A stretch of 64,000 nucleotides of DNA from Novosphingobium ginsenosidimutans (GCF_007954425.1 NZ_CP042345.1:1302001-1366000), one strand, 5' to 3'. Shown: positions 19,901-29,316, counted from the stretch's first letter. Program-made: numbers and translations. The notes: generated from the letters alone by a model not told the origin.

Positions 19901-20431
19901 CGGTTCGTTTCGCCACTGGTCAACATGAGCTCGCTGTTCTTGGCGCCGCTGGGCGGGCTGCTAGCGCTGCTGCTGGTCGGCCAGCCGATGTCGATGCCGG
20001 TGTTCATCGGGATCCTGATGCTGTTCGGCATCGTCGCCAAGAACTCGATCCTGCTGGTCGATTTCGCGATCGAGGAAATGCAGCGCGGGGTCGACAAGGC
20101 GACCGCGATCATCGAAGCCGGGCACAAGCGCGCCCAGCCGATCATCATGACCACCGTGGCCATGACCGCGGGCATGGTGCCGACTGCGATCTCGGGCATG
20201 ATCGGTTCGGGCGACGGGGCCTGGCGTGCACCGATGGGCACGGTGGTGATCGGCGGCCTGATCCTCTCAACCCTGCTGACCCTCGTTATCGTCCCTGCTG
20301 GTTTCAGCCTGGCCGACGGGTTTGAAAAACGCGCCGGTCCGTGGCTGCGCAAGCGGCTGCTCAGTTACGAGCCAGGTGACGAGCATGGCACCAGGGACGG
20401 TCTCCATGGCGGGGCCCTACCCGCCGAGTGA
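16997..20431 (+). CDS. RND efflux permease with extra central membrane insertion
   Basis: Proton-driven HAE-type inner-membrane exporter. The N-terminus [19 protein letters not shown] and porter motifs are typical; TM4 carries the proton-relay pair in [16 protein letters not shown], and TM10 the lysine in [18 protein letters not shown]. At 1144 residues it is about 100 longer than usual. The excess lies around residues 510-620, between TM6 and TM7, and includes two additional hydrophobic segments, [20 protein letters not shown] and [20 protein letters not shown], joined by charged stretches. Frames are continuous across it, so this is an insertion and not an assembly frameshift. The stop overlaps the DUF445 start (GTGA). 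Confidence 0.93.
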   Translation: MNFRNISAWSIRNPVVPIVLFIGLMLAGIMSFAQMEVQNDPDVEFPMVIVSIAQPGAAPTEIETQITQRVESAVRTISGVQSISSTASEGRSQTMIEFKIGEDVNEAVNEVKNAVDQARGELPDGILEPQVVKAQTSSDPFAYFAVQADDMTIEQLSWFIDDTVTKRLLNIPGMATVNRGGGVNREILVTLDPARMQSLGITASQVNAQLRQLNINAAGGRAEIAGSRQSVRVLGNADTAYELSQTDIPLGNGRTVKLSDFARVQDSYGEITSMGKADGKPVVTFGIARARGASDVSVYDAAVAEIKKIEKENPGVKFIRQFTTVDYTKAQYESSISAMVEGAILAVIVVFFFLRDWRATVISALAIPLSAIPTFWFMDLMGFTLNTLSLLALGLVAGVLVDDAIVEIENIVRHMRMGKSAYQASIDAADEIGLAVVATTFSIVAVFLPVGLMPGVSGQFFKNFGLTVVVSVLMSLAVARMITPMVAAYFLKAHGQEEHGGGPWMDKYINVLRWSIDQREAKALRAALPKVPSRWWYYLVWIIATLVVFAAFGGGAMIPSQVFGKIEALRDVVPGWISAFLGVGVGIAAAWAVYRGLLFLAGLAPRGFADWYRFMHLRWAARRRDHRVWMLGIGLGALGLTGILFTNIPTQFFPTSDGDFIQVRVEMVPGTTLKQTEAVIDQVVKIARDRPETNTVLARFGEGNGRVFITLKEDREKKSMAIERELTPVLQQIADARVTIQSFGGPGGGTGRPISVMLSGSDSKLLDDTAAKLVEEMKGVKELVAPRIAADMRRPEVVIKPRLDLAASMGVTTSALSQTIRIATIGDIDQNAAKFSLTDRQVPIRVRLPVEARQDLSTIQNLPVPTTTGGSVPLSRVAEIGFGSGPVSIQRYNQNRRVFVGADLAPGVVKGTAMEKVNNLPVMKNLPLGVSNAPFGEDEWQAEMTRNFGIALVSGILLVFAVLVLLYHRFVSPLVNMSSLFLAPLGGLLALLLVGQPMSMPVFIGILMLFGIVAKNSILLVDFAIEEMQRGVDKATAIIEAGHKRAQPIIMTTVAMTAGMVPTAISGMIGSGDGAWRAPMGTVVIGGLILSTLLTLVIVPAGFSLADGFEKRAGPWLRKRLLSYEPGDEHGTRDGLHGGALPAE

Positions 20432-21702
20432 GTGGTCTGCCCTCTCCCCTGACATCTGCGCGCGGCGGCCCCCTGGTCGACCGCGCGCAGCGCATGCGGC
20501 GCACGGCCACCGGGCTGCTGGTCGTCATGGCCGGGCTCTATCTCGTGGCGCGGCACTACCAGGGGCTGCACCCGGCGATGGGCTATCTGCTGGCCTTCGC
20601 CGAAGCGGCCATGGTGGGCGGACTGGCCGACTGGTTCGCGGTGACCGCGCTGTTCCGCCGCCCGCTTGGTCTGCCGATCCCGCACACGGCGATCGTGCCT
20701 GAAAACAAGGATCGCATCGCCGATACGATGGCGGCCTTCCTGCGCACCAATTTCCTTACCCCACAGGTGGTGGCGCGGCGGATGCGGAGCATGAACCTGG
20801 CGGCAGCGGTCGGCAACTGGCTGGCCGATCCGCAGACCGGCGGCTCCAGCCGATTGCGCGCTGGGGCGGCGGAAATGCTCGCCCACGTGCTCGAATCGCT
20901 CGATCCGGACCGGCTCGGCAACCAGGTTCGGGGCGGTCTTTTCAAGCAGATCGACAAGCTCGAGGTTTCGCCGCTGCTGGGTCAGATGCTTGGCACCGCG
21001 ATTGTCGACAAGCGCCACATGCCGGTGATCGAGTCGCTGGTCCGCTGGGCCGGCTTGACGCTGGAAGACAACGAGCCGCTGGTGCGCGAGCTGATCCACA
21101 CCCGCGCCAATGCGATCCTGCGCTGGACCGGCCTCGACGAACGCCTCGCCAATTCGGTGCTCGACGGGCTCTACAAGCTGCTTGCCGAAGTGATCGTCGA
21201 TCCTGACCACCCGCTGCGCGGCAAGATCGAGGAAGGCCTCGCCAAGCTCGCTGATGACCTGCAGCGCGATCCGGAACTGCGCACCAAGATCGAGCGGATG
21301 AAGGGCGATCTGATCGCCAATCCAGCCGTCTCGACCTGGTGGCAGGGTGTGTGGGAACGCCTGCGCCTCAAGCTGCTCGATCGCCTGCGCCAGCCCGAAG
21401 GCCAGATTGGCAGCCAGGCCGCCGAGGCGCTCGCCGAACTCGGCCGCCACTTGCGTGATGATCCCGCGCTCCAGGCCCAGATCAACCGCTTCGCCCGCCG
21501 CACCCTAGTCGGCGCATCGGTCCGCTATGGCGATCAGATCGTCCGGCTGGTCTCGGAAACCGTCAAGCGCTGGGATGCGCAGACCGTGACCGATCGGATC
21601 GAAGGTGCTGTCGGCCGCGACCTCCAATTCATCCGCATCAACGGCACGATGGTCGGCGGGCTGGTCGGCGTGATCATTCACGCGGTCGATCAGCTGCTGT
21701 GA
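20428..21702 (+). CDS. DUF445 family membrane protein
   Basis: Belongs to the DUF445/YjiN family, of unknown biochemical role. The 424 residues show an N-terminal hydrophobic pair (MRRTATGLLVVMAGLYLVAR and MGYLLAFAEAAMVGGLADWF), the family signature GGLADWFAVTALFRRPLGLPIPHTAIV, a long soluble helical region, and a C-terminal glycine-rich hydrophobic end (INGTMVGGLVGVIIHAVDQ). The GTG start shares bases with the RND stop, and the stop overlaps the acetyltransferase start, so three genes are coupled. Any functional link to efflux is only positional. Confidence 0.92.
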   Translation: MSGLPSPLTSARGGPLVDRAQRMRRTATGLLVVMAGLYLVARHYQGLHPAMGYLLAFAEAAMVGGLADWFAVTALFRRPLGLPIPHTAIVPENKDRIADTMAAFLRTNFLTPQVVARRMRSMNLAAAVGNWLADPQTGGSSRLRAGAAEMLAHVLESLDPDRLGNQVRGGLFKQIDKLEVSPLLGQMLGTAIVDKRHMPVIESLVRWAGLTLEDNEPLVRELIHTRANAILRWTGLDERLANSVLDGLYKLLAEVIVDPDHPLRGKIEEGLAKLADDLQRDPELRTKIERMKGDLIANPAVSTWWQGVWERLRLKLLDRLRQPEGQIGSQAAEALAELGRHLRDDPALQAQINRFARRTLVGASVRYGDQIVRLVSETVKRWDAQTVTDRIEGAVGRDLQFIRINGTMVGGLVGVIIHAVDQLL

Positions 21703-22226
21703 GCGCCCCGGTCCTCACCACTGACCGCTACGAGCTGTGGCAGCCGCAGGTTGGTGACCTGGCCGACCTGTTCGAACTGACCCGCGATGAGGAGACCCGG
21801 CGTTTCCTGGGCAGCTTTACCCCGACTGAGATGGACAGCTTCGCCCGCCTGACCCGCAATGCCGGGTCCTGGGCGCTGTGGGGCTATGGCACCTTCATGG
21901 TCCGGCGGAAGGGGGAGGGGCGCATCATTGCCAACTGCGGCGTCTTCCGCAGCCACCGCGGGTTTGGCACAGGCCAAGGCCTCGACAACGTCCCCGAAGC
22001 CGGCTGGATCGTCCATCGCGACGCCTGGGGTCAGGGCCTGGCCAGCGAGGTCATGACCGCAGCAATTGACTGGTTCGACGCCATCCACGGCCGCCAGCGC
22101 GTTGCCTGCATGATCGAGGAAGGCCACGTGGTCAGCGAGGCGATCGCGCTGAAGCTGGGCTTCACGCGCTATGGCCAGCAGGTGCCCGATGATGGTGCGC
22201 CGCTGGGACTGTGGGAGCGGCTCTAG
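21699..22226 (+). CDS. GNAT family N-acetyltransferase (RimJ/RimL-like)
   Basis: Acetyl-CoA-dependent acetyltransferase with unknown substrate. The 175-residue protein follows the RimJ/RimL pattern: LTTDRYELWQPQVGDLADLF, SWALWGYGTFMVRRKGEGRI, NCGVFRSHRGFG, EAGWIVHRDAWGQGLASEVM with the Q/R-x-x-G-x-G/A acetyl-CoA loop (WGQGLA), and ACMIEEGHVVSEAIALKLGF. GTG start within the DUF445 stop. It converges with and overlaps the next gene by four bases. Confidence 0.9.
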   Translation: MSAPVLTTDRYELWQPQVGDLADLFELTRDEETRRFLGSFTPTEMDSFARLTRNAGSWALWGYGTFMVRRKGEGRIIANCGVFRSHRGFGTGQGLDNVPEAGWIVHRDAWGQGLASEVMTAAIDWFDAIHGRQRVACMIEEGHVVSEAIALKLGFTRYGQQVPDDGAPLGLWERL

Positions 22227-23107
22227 CCGCCCATCCGCCAGAACACCCGGTTGATATAGAAGTCGGGAACAGGCTTGCCGTCCTTGTCCCGTGAAGGAGT
22301 GAACCGGGCGCGCTTCTTGATCAGACCGCAAGTGTGCGGGCCGATTGTCGGTGGATTGGTGGCTTCCAGCACGGTGCAGTCCGAAACTGCCCCTGCCGCA
22401 TCGACCTGCGCGCGAAAAGTCACAAAGGCAGACGAACCTTCGGAAATCATCGAACTGGGGTAGTCCGAAGAGCGCGCCCAATAGGCCGGGTTTCCGATCG
22501 GCGCGGCGCGGCTTTGCCGGTATGCCAGTTCGGATGGTTCGAACCCCCAATGGCGTACCAGGTTGTCGATACATTTCCGCATCGCCGCCATCGGCGGACC
22601 CATCGTCTCCAGTGCAAGCGTGAATGAACCGCCGCCGCGCCGCACATGCAGTGCGCTTACGCTCTTTTCGATTTCCGGCGCTATGGCCGGCAAGGGCGGA
22701 TCATCCGGGCCAGTGTAGCGCAGATTGTCGAACCGCACGCTGCCGACGAACATGGCCGGCAGTTTCCCGTCCGCCCGATTGACGGAACCATTGGTCACCT
22801 CCTGCCATTCGCTGCGCGCGGAAGAGGGCAGGAATGTCAGTTGGGCCCGCGTGAACACGGAAGGATTGTCGAGCCGCTTGCCGAACAGGCTCAGTCGCAA
22901 GGACTGATCTGGCCCGACCTGCGTGAACCGGGCTATCACCTGATCCTTGCCGGTACCGAAGGCAGCTGAAAGGTGACAAGCCCCTTCGGCATATTCCATT
23001 GCCCATTTGCCTTCGCGCTTCAGGGGCGCTTCCGGCTCCTTGGCCAGGGCCAGCGTACCGGAACAGATCAAGGTAACCGGCAGGGCGACTTTGCAGAAGC
23101 TGTTCAC
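22223..23107 (-). CDS. Exported protein with TonB-like C-terminal domain
   Basis: A signal peptide (VNSFCKVALPVTLICSGTLALA) leads a roughly 270-residue periplasmic protein. The last 95 residues resemble the TonB C-terminal fold: FVTFRAQVDAAGAVSDCTV, LEATNPPTIGPHTCGLIKKR, ARFTPSRDKDGKPV and YINRVFWRM. The N-terminal part is unrecognised. The frame is open to 23212, but the GTG at 23107 has an AAGGGGAT Shine-Dalgarno a few bases upstream and gives the signal peptide, so it is the start. Unlike true TonB there is no proline-rich spacer or membrane anchor kept, and no ExbBD nearby. Confidence 0.8.
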   Translation of the reverse strand: MNSFCKVALPVTLICSGTLALAKEPEAPLKREGKWAMEYAEGACHLSAAFGTGKDQVIARFTQVGPDQSLRLSLFGKRLDNPSVFTRAQLTFLPSSARSEWQEVTNGSVNRADGKLPAMFVGSVRFDNLRYTGPDDPPLPAIAPEIEKSVSALHVRRGGGSFTLALETMGPPMAAMRKCIDNLVRHWGFEPSELAYRQSRAAPIGNPAYWARSSDYPSSMISEGSSAFVTFRAQVDAAGAVSDCTVLEATNPPTIGPHTCGLIKKRARFTPSRDKDGKPVPDFYINRVFWRMGG

Positions 23108-23156
23108 GGCAATCCCCTTCTTTGGCCGTAAGGCTAAGTCGTTCGTGCGTAAAAGA

Positions 23157-23182
23157 AAAGGCCCCGCTTGCGCAGGGCCTTT
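23157..23182 (-). terminator. Rho-independent terminator after etfA
   Basis: Arms AAAGGCCC (23157-23164) and GGGCCTTT (23175-23182) form an eight-base perfect stem with a ten-base loop. Read on the minus strand it lies 27 bases after the etfA stop and runs into a TTTTCTTTT tract. Confidence 0.85.
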
Positions 23183-23208
23183 CCGTATTCCGCGAGTGGT
23201 GCGGCTGA

Positions 23209-24141
23209 TCAAAGCTTGCTGGTCAGTTCCGGCACGATTGTGAAGAGATCGCCGACCAGGCCGATGTCGGCGACCTGGAAGATCGGGGCGTCTTCGTCCT
23301 TGTTGATGGCGATGATGGTCTTGGAATCCTTCATGCCAGCCAGGTGCTGGATCGCGCCCGAGATGCCGACTGCGATGTAGACTTCCGGAGCGACGATCTT
23401 GCCGGTCTGGCCAACCTGGTAGTCGTTGGGGACATAGCCCGCATCGACTGCCGCGCGGCTGGCGCCGACGCCGGCGTTCAGCTTGTCGGCCAGCGGGAAG
23501 ATGGTCGCCTTGAAGGTGTCCGCATCCTTGAGCGCGCGGCCGCCCGAGACGATTATCTTGGCGCTGGTCAGTTCCGGACGCTCGCTCTTGGCGACTTCCG
23601 CGCCGACGAAGCTGCTGGTGCCAGCAGCGGCAGTCGCCGAAATAGCTTCGACCGGGGCAGAACCACCGGTAGCGGCAGCCTTGGCAAAGGCGGTGCCGCG
23701 CACGGTGATCACCAGCTTGGCATCGCTCGATTCAACCGTGGCGATGGCGTTGCCGGCGTAGATCGGCCGGGTGAAGGTCTTGGGGCCTTCGACCGAGAGG
23801 ATGTCCGAAATCTGCATCACATCGAGCAGCGCGGCGACGCGCGGCGCGATGTTCTTGCCGGTGGTGGTGGCCGGCGCCAGGAAGGCGTCGTGGTGCCCCA
23901 TCAGGTCCGCGATCAGCGGCGCGACGTTCTCGGCCAATGCGTTGGCATAGGCGGCATCATCGGCCACGTGGACCTTGGCCACGCCGGCGATCTGCGCGGC
24001 GGCGGCACCGGCAGCGGCGCAATTGTGACCGGCGACCAGCAGGTGGACTTCACCCAGCTGCGCGGCGGCGGTGACGACGGCCAAGGTAGCATCCTTGACC
24101 GCAGTGTTGTCGTGTTCGACCCAAACGAGCGTCTTGGCCAT
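23209..24141 (-). CDS. etfA: Electron transfer flavoprotein subunit alpha
   Basis: FAD-carrying half of ETF, which accepts electrons from acyl-CoA and other dehydrogenases and passes them to ETF-quinone oxidoreductase. The 310 residues start [20 protein letters not shown], and the C-terminal FAD domain is clear: [69 protein letters not shown] and [10 protein letters not shown]. Its first base is the last of etfB's stop, consistent with coupled production of the heterodimer. A good terminator follows. Confidence 0.97.
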   Translation of the reverse strand: MAKTLVWVEHDNTAVKDATLAVVTAAAQLGEVHLLVAGHNCAAAGAAAAQIAGVAKVHVADDAAYANALAENVAPLIADLMGHHDAFLAPATTTGKNIAPRVAALLDVMQISDILSVEGPKTFTRPIYAGNAIATVESSDAKLVITVRGTAFAKAAATGGSAPVEAISATAAAGTSSFVGAEVAKSERPELTSAKIIVSGGRALKDADTFKATIFPLADKLNAGVGASRAAVDAGYVPNDYQVGQTGKIVAPEVYIAVGISGAIQHLAGMKDSKTIIAINKDEDAPIFQVADIGLVGDLFTIVPELTSKL

Positions 24142-24893
24142 CAGGCGACTCCCATTTCCTTGAGCTTGGCGACGAGGGCGTCCACGTCTGCCACCTTGAT
24201 GCCGGCGCTGCGCACCGGCGGTTCGCTGACCTTGAGGGTCTTGAGGCGCGGCGCGATGTCTACGCCGTAGTCGGCCGGTGCCTTGGTGGCGAGCGGCTTC
24301 GACTTGGCCTTCATGATGTTCGGCAGCGAGGCATAGCGCGGCTCGTTGAGGCGCAGGTCGGTGGTGACCACGGCCGGCAGGGCCAGCTTCACCGTTTCCA
24401 GACCGCCGTCGATCTCGCGCTTCACGACGACCGAATCGCCTTCCACGGTGACTTCGTTGGCGAAGGTCCCCTGCGGGCGGCCCATCAGCGCCGCGACCAT
24501 CTGGCCGACCTGGTTCGAATCGTCGTCGATCGCCTGCTTGCCGGTGATGATCAGGCCAGGCTGCTCTTCCTCGGCCACGCCCTTGATGATCTTGGCAACC
24601 GCGAGTGGTTCCACCTCGACCCCGTCATCGACCTGGACCAGCACCGCCCGGTCCGCACCCATCGCCAGCGCGGTGCGCAGCGTTTCCTGGGCCTTGGCTG
24701 GACCGACCGACACCGCCACAATCTCGGTCACCACGCCCTTTTCCTTCAGGCGAATGGCTTCCTCAACCGCGATCTCGTCGAACGGGTTCATGCTCATCTT
24801 CACATTGGCGAGATCAACACCGCTGCCGTCGGATTTTACCCGCGGCTTCACGTTGTAGTCGATCACGCGCTTCACGCAGACCAGGGCCTTCAT
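24141..24893 (-). CDS. etfB: Electron transfer flavoprotein subunit beta
   Basis: AMP-binding half of ETF. The 250 residues begin [20 protein letters not shown] and include [20 protein letters not shown], the signature [16 protein letters not shown], and [20 protein letters not shown], then the recognition loop region [20 protein letters not shown]. An interval of 79 bases separates it from sucC upstream and contains a palindromic operator candidate (24941-24958), suggesting its own promoter. Confidence 0.97.
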   Translation of the reverse strand: MKALVCVKRVIDYNVKPRVKSDGSGVDLANVKMSMNPFDEIAVEEAIRLKEKGVVTEIVAVSVGPAKAQETLRTALAMGADRAVLVQVDDGVEVEPLAVAKIIKGVAEEEQPGLIITGKQAIDDDSNQVGQMVAALMGRPQGTFANEVTVEGDSVVVKREIDGGLETVKLALPAVVTTDLRLNEPRYASLPNIMKAKSKPLATKAPADYGVDIAPRLKTLKVSEPPVRSAGIKVADVDALVAKLKEMGVA

Positions 24894-24940
24894 CGGTTCA
24901 AGCCTTTCGCTTTGCCATGTTGCAACGCGGCATTACTGCC

Positions 24941-24958
24941 GTTTACGTAAACGTCAAC
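24941..24958 (-). promoter_or_regulatory. Palindromic operator candidate upstream of etfB
   Basis: On the plus strand GTTTACGTAAAC is a perfect 12-base palindrome extended to GTTTACGTAAACGTCAAC; on the minus strand this reads GTTGACGTTTACGTAAAC, 48-65 bases before the etfB start. The TTGACG within it could serve as a -35 element. From memory it resembles sites of MerR-family LiuR-type regulators of acyl-CoA and branched-chain amino acid catabolism, which would suit etfBA, but the regulator is not in view. Confidence 0.55.
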
Positions 24959-24972
24959 TCCGATCAGCAGCC

Positions 24973-26181
24973 TCAGGCTACCGCGCGGACTTCGGCGACA
25001 ATCTTCTTCGCGGCATCGCCCAGATCGTTGGCGGGGACGATCGGCAGGCCCGAATTGGCCAGGATGTCCTTGCCCTGCTGGACGTTGGTACCTTCGAGGC
25101 GAACCACCAGCGGCACCGAGAGGTTCACTTCCTTGGCCGCAGCGACAATACCGTCGGCGATGATGTCGCACTTCATGATCCCGCCAAAGATATTGACGAG
25201 AATGCCCTTCACCGCCGGGTCCTTGAGGATGATTTTGAAGGCGGCCGTGACCTTTTCCTTCGAAGCACCGCCCCCGACGTCGAGGAAGTTGGCCGGAAAT
25301 TCGCCGTTCAGCTTGATGATGTCCATCGTCGCCATGGCCAGGCCCGCGCCATTAACCATGCAGCCGATGTTCCCGTCGAGCTTGATGTAGGCCAGATCGA
25401 ATTCGCTGGCTTCGAGCTCAGCCGGATCTTCTTCGGTGGTGTCGCGCAGTTCCAGCAGGTCCTTGTGGCGGAACATGGCATTGCCGTCGAAGCCGACCTT
25501 GGCGTCGAGGACATAAAGCTTGTTGCCCTCCGGAGTCGGGCAGACGGCCAGCGGGTTGATCTCGATCTGCTCGGCATCAGTCCCCAGGAATGCAGCGTAG
25601 AGACCCGCAAGGATCGCCTGCGCCTGCCTGGCGAGATCACCCGACAGGCCCAGCGCCTTGGCAACGACGCGGCCGTGGTGCGGCATCAGGCCGGTGGCCG
25701 GATCGATCGTCACGGTGTGGATCTTTTCGGGTGTCTCGTGCGCGACATCTTCGATGTTCATGCCGCCTTCGGTCGAGGCGACTACGGCGATCCTGCTGGT
25801 GGCACGATCGACCAGCAGCGCGAGGTAGAACTCCTTGCCGATATCCACGCCGTCGGTGATGTAGAGGCGGTTGACCTGCTTGCCGGCTTCGCCGGTCTGC
25901 ACGGTGACCAGGGTATTGCCGAGCATTTCACGCGCGTGGGCTTCCACTTCCGCAAGGCTCTTGGCCAGGCGCACGCCGCCTTTGGCATCGGGGCCGAGTT
26001 CCTTGAACTTGCCCTTGCCGCGTCCGCCGGCATGGATCTGGGCCTTCACGACATAAAGCGGCCCGGGGAGCTGCTTGGCGGCGGCAACCGCCTCTTCCAC
26101 CGACATGGCCGGAATGCCCTTGGGCACGGCAACGCCGAACTTCGCGAGCAGTTCCTTGGCCTGGTATTCGTGAATGTTCAT
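24973..26181 (-). CDS. sucC: Succinyl-CoA synthetase subunit beta, ADP-forming
   Basis: Citric-acid-cycle enzyme coupling succinyl-CoA cleavage to ATP formation; needs the alpha subunit SucD. The 402-residue ATP-grasp protein starts [20 protein letters not shown] and contains [34 protein letters not shown] [62 protein letters not shown] and [14 protein letters not shown], ending [13 protein letters not shown]. The usual sucD partner is not downstream; etfBA is there instead. The gene has a 162-base upstream region divergent from the phosphatase gene. Confidence 0.97.
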   Translation of the reverse strand: MNIHEYQAKELLAKFGVAVPKGIPAMSVEEAVAAAKQLPGPLYVVKAQIHAGGRGKGKFKELGPDAKGGVRLAKSLAEVEAHAREMLGNTLVTVQTGEAGKQVNRLYITDGVDIGKEFYLALLVDRATSRIAVVASTEGGMNIEDVAHETPEKIHTVTIDPATGLMPHHGRVVAKALGLSGDLARQAQAILAGLYAAFLGTDAEQIEINPLAVCPTPEGNKLYVLDAKVGFDGNAMFRHKDLLELRDTTEEDPAELEASEFDLAYIKLDGNIGCMVNGAGLAMATMDIIKLNGEFPANFLDVGGGASKEKVTAAFKIILKDPAVKGILVNIFGGIMKCDIIADGIVAAAKEVNLSVPLVVRLEGTNVQQGKDILANSGLPIVPANDLGDAAKKIVAEVRAVA

Positions 26182-26343
26182 CTGGGTTTTCCTGGACTGG
26201 GGATGGCCGTGAGGCGACCGGAAAGTGCCACGGGCCTAAGCACAGTGCGGCAAGCTTGAAAAGAGCCTTGATCACCCGCTTAACTGCGGATTTTGATGAA
26301 GGCTGGCTTGCCAAGGGCAGGGGCACGGCACAAATCGGGAGCA

Positions 26344-27123
26344 ATGATCGACCGCGCCCGCCTTGAAGACATTGTCCGCGAAGCCGGGCGGATTGCGCTC
26401 GGTCGATGGCCGGGGCATGGCCATGCGCTGGAAAGCTGGGAAAAAGATCCCGGCAGCCCGGTCAGCGAGGCCGACCTAGCGGTCGACGTGTTCCTAAAGC
26501 GCGAACTCGCGGCGCTGTTGCCCTCGGCCGGCTGGCTCTCGGAAGAGACGATCGATGCGCCCGAGCGGCTTGATGGCGGTCTGCTTTGGTTGGTCGATCC
26601 GATTGACGGAACGCGCGACTACATCCGCGGCCGGCCCGGCTGGGCGGTTTCGGTTGCGCTGGTCAGTTCGGGCCGGCCCTTGCTCGGCCTGCTCTGCGCG
26701 CCGGCGCGGGACGAGCTGTGGTCGGCCGAGGCAGGGCAGGGGGCCTGGCGCAACGGGGTGAAGCTGGCCGCCAGCCGCCGGACCGAGTTTCCCGGTTCAC
26801 GCGTGCCGGCTGATACCCTGCCGAAAAGCGATCTCGATTTGGTCCCGGTTGAGCGGCCCAATTCGATCGCGTTGCGGATTGCGATGGTCGCGGCAGACGA
26901 AGCCGATCTGGTTGCGACGCTGCGCTGGGGTTTTGAATGGGATATCGGTGCCGCCGCCCTGATCGCGCGCGAAGCGGGTGCGGCGGTCAGCGATGCCTTT
27001 GGCGAACCGCTAAACTACAACAAGCGCGATCCGCGGGATTTCGGCGTGCTGGTATCGGCGCCCGATATCCACGCCGCCGCGGTCGAGCGCCTAGCCGACC
27101 GGGCCAGGGCGCTCGCCGGTTAG
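26344..27123 (+). CDS. cysQ: Inositol-monophosphatase-superfamily protein, likely 3'(2'),5'-bisphosphate nucleotidase CysQ
   Basis: Li+-sensitive Mg-dependent phosphatase family; CysQ removes the 3' phosphate of PAP made in sulfate assimilation. The 259 residues contain the metal-site motifs PGSPVSEADLAVDVFL, GWLSEETIDAPERL, and WLVDPIDGTRDYIRGRPGWA (the DPxDGT core), and the C-terminal WDIGAAALIAREAGAAVSD. The WLSEE and DPIDGTRDY variants favour CysQ over inositol phosphatase. The frame extends upstream to 26293, but the ATG at 26344 gives the family start. Specificity is inferred. Confidence 0.87.
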   Translation: MIDRARLEDIVREAGRIALGRWPGHGHALESWEKDPGSPVSEADLAVDVFLKRELAALLPSAGWLSEETIDAPERLDGGLLWLVDPIDGTRDYIRGRPGWAVSVALVSSGRPLLGLLCAPARDELWSAEAGQGAWRNGVKLAASRRTEFPGSRVPADTLPKSDLDLVPVERPNSIALRIAMVAADEADLVATLRWGFEWDIGAAALIAREAGAAVSDAFGEPLNYNKRDPRDFGVLVSAPDIHAAAVERLADRARALAG

Positions 27124-27129
27124 CGGTGG

Positions 27130-27822
27130 TTACTGGCCGGCGCGGGCGGCCTGCACGTCTTCCTGGGTCACCGGTACGATCTTGATCTCGACCCGGCGGT
27201 TCTTGGTCCGGCCCGCCTCGGTGGCGTTGTCCGCAATCGGCATCGTTTCCCCAAAACCCTGGCTGCGGATCCGCGCTGCCGGCACGCCGCGCGACTGCAG
27301 GTAGCCCGCGACAGTGCGGGCGCGGTTTTCGGACAGAGTCTGGTTATAGGCGTCCGATCCGGTCGAATCGGTGTGACCGTAAACATCGATCAGGCTGTTG
27401 GGATACCTGATCAGGCTTTCGGCCACTTGGTCCAGCGTGGTGCGGAAGGTCGGCTTGAGTGTGTAGCTGGCGACATCGAAAGTCACGCCATCGGGCAGGT
27501 TGACCAGGATTGCCGAACCATTGTCAGTCTCGGTCACGTCGACGCCGGAGCCGGCGGTCTGCTCCTTCAGTTCCTTGATCTGCTTGTCCATCGTGTAGCC
27601 GACTGCAGCCCCGGCGATGCCGCCGATCCCGGCGCCAACGATGCGCCCTGTCTTGCCGCCGATCAGGCCGCCCAGCAGCAAGCCGGCGAGCGCGCCGCCT
27701 GCACCGCCGATTGCGGTGCGCGAGACCTTCTTCTCGCCGGTGTTGGGATCGGTAACGCAGCCCGACACGGTAACGAGCGAGAATGCGGCGAAAGCTGAAA
27801 TCAGCAGGCGGGACTTCTTCAT
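27130..27822 (-). CDS. OmpA-family lipoprotein with glycine-zipper domain
   Basis: Outer-membrane-associated, peptidoglycan-binding protein. The ATG at 27822 has an AAGGGGAT Shine-Dalgarno and gives a lipoprotein signal, LLISAFAAFSLVTVSGC, with lipidation at the Cys. Next is a glycine-zipper region (IGGAGGALAGLLLGGLIGGK and IVGAGIGGIAGAAVGYTMDK), and then an OmpA C-terminal domain: LIDVYGHTDSTGSDAYNQTL, SENRARTVAGYLQSRGV, IRSQGFGETMPIADN and RTKNRRVEIKI, with the Asp and Arg that bind diaminopimelate. 230 residues. It is convergent with the phosphatase gene, six bases apart. Confidence 0.92.
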   Translation of the reverse strand: MKKSRLLISAFAAFSLVTVSGCVTDPNTGEKKVSRTAIGGAGGALAGLLLGGLIGGKTGRIVGAGIGGIAGAAVGYTMDKQIKELKEQTAGSGVDVTETDNGSAILVNLPDGVTFDVASYTLKPTFRTTLDQVAESLIRYPNSLIDVYGHTDSTGSDAYNQTLSENRARTVAGYLQSRGVPAARIRSQGFGETMPIADNATEAGRTKNRRVEIKIVPVTQEDVQAARAGQ

Positions 27823-27960
27823 GATCTTATCCCCTTTAGGACATGGGTATTTGCAACGACCCTGCGCGCCATAACCTGAATGGAAGGTGGATGGTTGCAT
27901 TGTCAATGAGTTGGGGCTTCCCCCTTCGCGGCTCGACCTATTCCTGCTAGCACTCGCCGC

Positions 27961-29265
27961 GTGACACCCTTTCCCTGGACCGACGTAGCTATCATTGCAG
28001 GGCTGATCCTGCTCAACGGCTTGTTCTCGATGTCCGAGCTGGCGATCGTTTCAGCGCGCCCGGCTCGGCTGAAGGTCCAGGCCGAGCGCGGCCATGCCGG
28101 GGCGAAGATGGCGCTGCTGCTTGCTTCCGATCCGGGCAAGTTCCTCTCGACTGTGCAGATCGGGATCACCCTGGTCGGGATCATCGCCGGGGCCTATTCG
28201 GGCGCCAGCCTGGGCGGGCCGACCGGTGAGCGGCTGGCCATGCTAGGCGTTCCCGAACGCTACGCCGATGTTTCCGGCTTTGCCCTGGTCATCGCGCTGA
28301 CTACCTACTTCAGCCTGGTGGTGGGCGAACTGGTGCCGAAGCAGGTGGCGCTGCGCGCGGCCGAGCCGATTGCCATGCTGGCCGCCTTGCCAATGGCGAT
28401 CGTGGCGCGGGTGACGGCGCCGTTTGTCTGGCTGCTTGATCGCTCTTCCGCCTTGCTGCTGCGCCTGATGGGCGTGCGCCATGGCGGCGAGGCCGGGGTG
28501 ACCGCCGAAGAGCTGCACATGATCTTCGCCGAGGCGACCCGTTCTGGCGCGATCGAAGAGGACGAACGGCAGATCATGACCGGGATCATGAAGCTCGCCG
28601 ACCGCCCGGTGCGCGAACTGATGACGCCGCGGACCGAGCTCGACACGATCGATCGCCGTGCCAGCGAGGACGAAATTCGCACCGCGATCAAGGGCAGCCC
28701 GCACTCGCTTCTGCCGGTCGCCGATGGCTCGCCCGACAATATCGTTGGCGTGGTCAAGGTCCGCGATGTCCAGGCGCTGCTGCTTGCCGGCAAGCGGGTC
28801 CAGATCGCGCGGGTAATGAAGAAGGCCGAGGTGGTACCCGACCAGCTTGATGCGATGGACGCACTGCGCATCCTGCAGCAATCGGGGGTATCGATGGCGC
28901 TGGTCCATGACGAGTATGGCCACCTCGAAGGCGTGGTGACTCCGGCGGACTTGCTCGAGGCGATTGTCGGCAGCTTTGCCAGCCATGCCGACGCAGGCGA
29001 CGATCCGCATGTGGTGACGCGCGAGGATGGTACGCTGCTGGTGGCAGGCGCGCTGCCGGCTGATGCCCTGGCAGAGCGGCTGGGGATCGACCTGCCCGAT
29101 GACCGTGACTTCGCCACTGCCGCAGGCTTCGCGCTTTGGGTGATGAAGAAGCTGCCGCATGAAGGCGAGCACTTCACCGAGCAAGGCTGGCGTTTCGAAG
29201 TGGTCGATATGGACGGCCGCAAGATCGACAAGCTGCTGGTCAGCCAGGTCGTGGAGCAGGATTGA
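27961..29265 (+). CDS. CNNM/CorC-type hemolysin-family membrane protein with CBS pair
   Basis: Inner-membrane protein of the CNNM/YtfL family, implicated in divalent cation (Mg/Co) efflux or homeostasis. The 434 residues comprise a DUF21 domain of three or four helices (IAGLILLNGLFSMSELAIVS, FLSTVQIGITLVGIIAGAYS, ALVIALTTYFSLVVGELVPK), two CBS motifs (MTPRTELDTIDRRAS and ALRILQQSGVSMALVHDEYG) and a C-terminal CorC_HlyC domain (LLVAGALPADALAERLGIDL). It starts with GTG at 27961. A hairpin repeat and a bidirectional terminator follow. Confidence 0.93.
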   Translation: MTPFPWTDVAIIAGLILLNGLFSMSELAIVSARPARLKVQAERGHAGAKMALLLASDPGKFLSTVQIGITLVGIIAGAYSGASLGGPTGERLAMLGVPERYADVSGFALVIALTTYFSLVVGELVPKQVALRAAEPIAMLAALPMAIVARVTAPFVWLLDRSSALLLRLMGVRHGGEAGVTAEELHMIFAEATRSGAIEEDERQIMTGIMKLADRPVRELMTPRTELDTIDRRASEDEIRTAIKGSPHSLLPVADGSPDNIVGVVKVRDVQALLLAGKRVQIARVMKKAEVVPDQLDAMDALRILQQSGVSMALVHDEYGHLEGVVTPADLLEAIVGSFASHADAGDDPHVVTREDGTLLVAGALPADALAERLGIDLPDDRDFATAAGFALWVMKKLPHEGEHFTEQGWRFEVVDMDGRKIDKLLVSQVVEQD

Positions 29266-29284
29266 ACCCAGACCAATTCGTCAC

Positions 29285-29300
29285 CCCCGCGAAAGCGGGG
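29285..29300. repeat. REP-like hairpin CCCCGC-GAAA-GCGGGG
   Basis: A perfect six-base stem closed by a GAAA tetraloop lies 20 bases after a stop codon in the intergenic gap, flanked by CACC and ACGACG. From memory this element, with its TCA...GACGAC flanks, is common between genes in sphingomonad chromosomes, so it is listed as a dispersed repeat; only one copy was noticed here. Confidence 0.5.
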
Positions 29301-29316
29301 ACGACGAATAAAAAGG

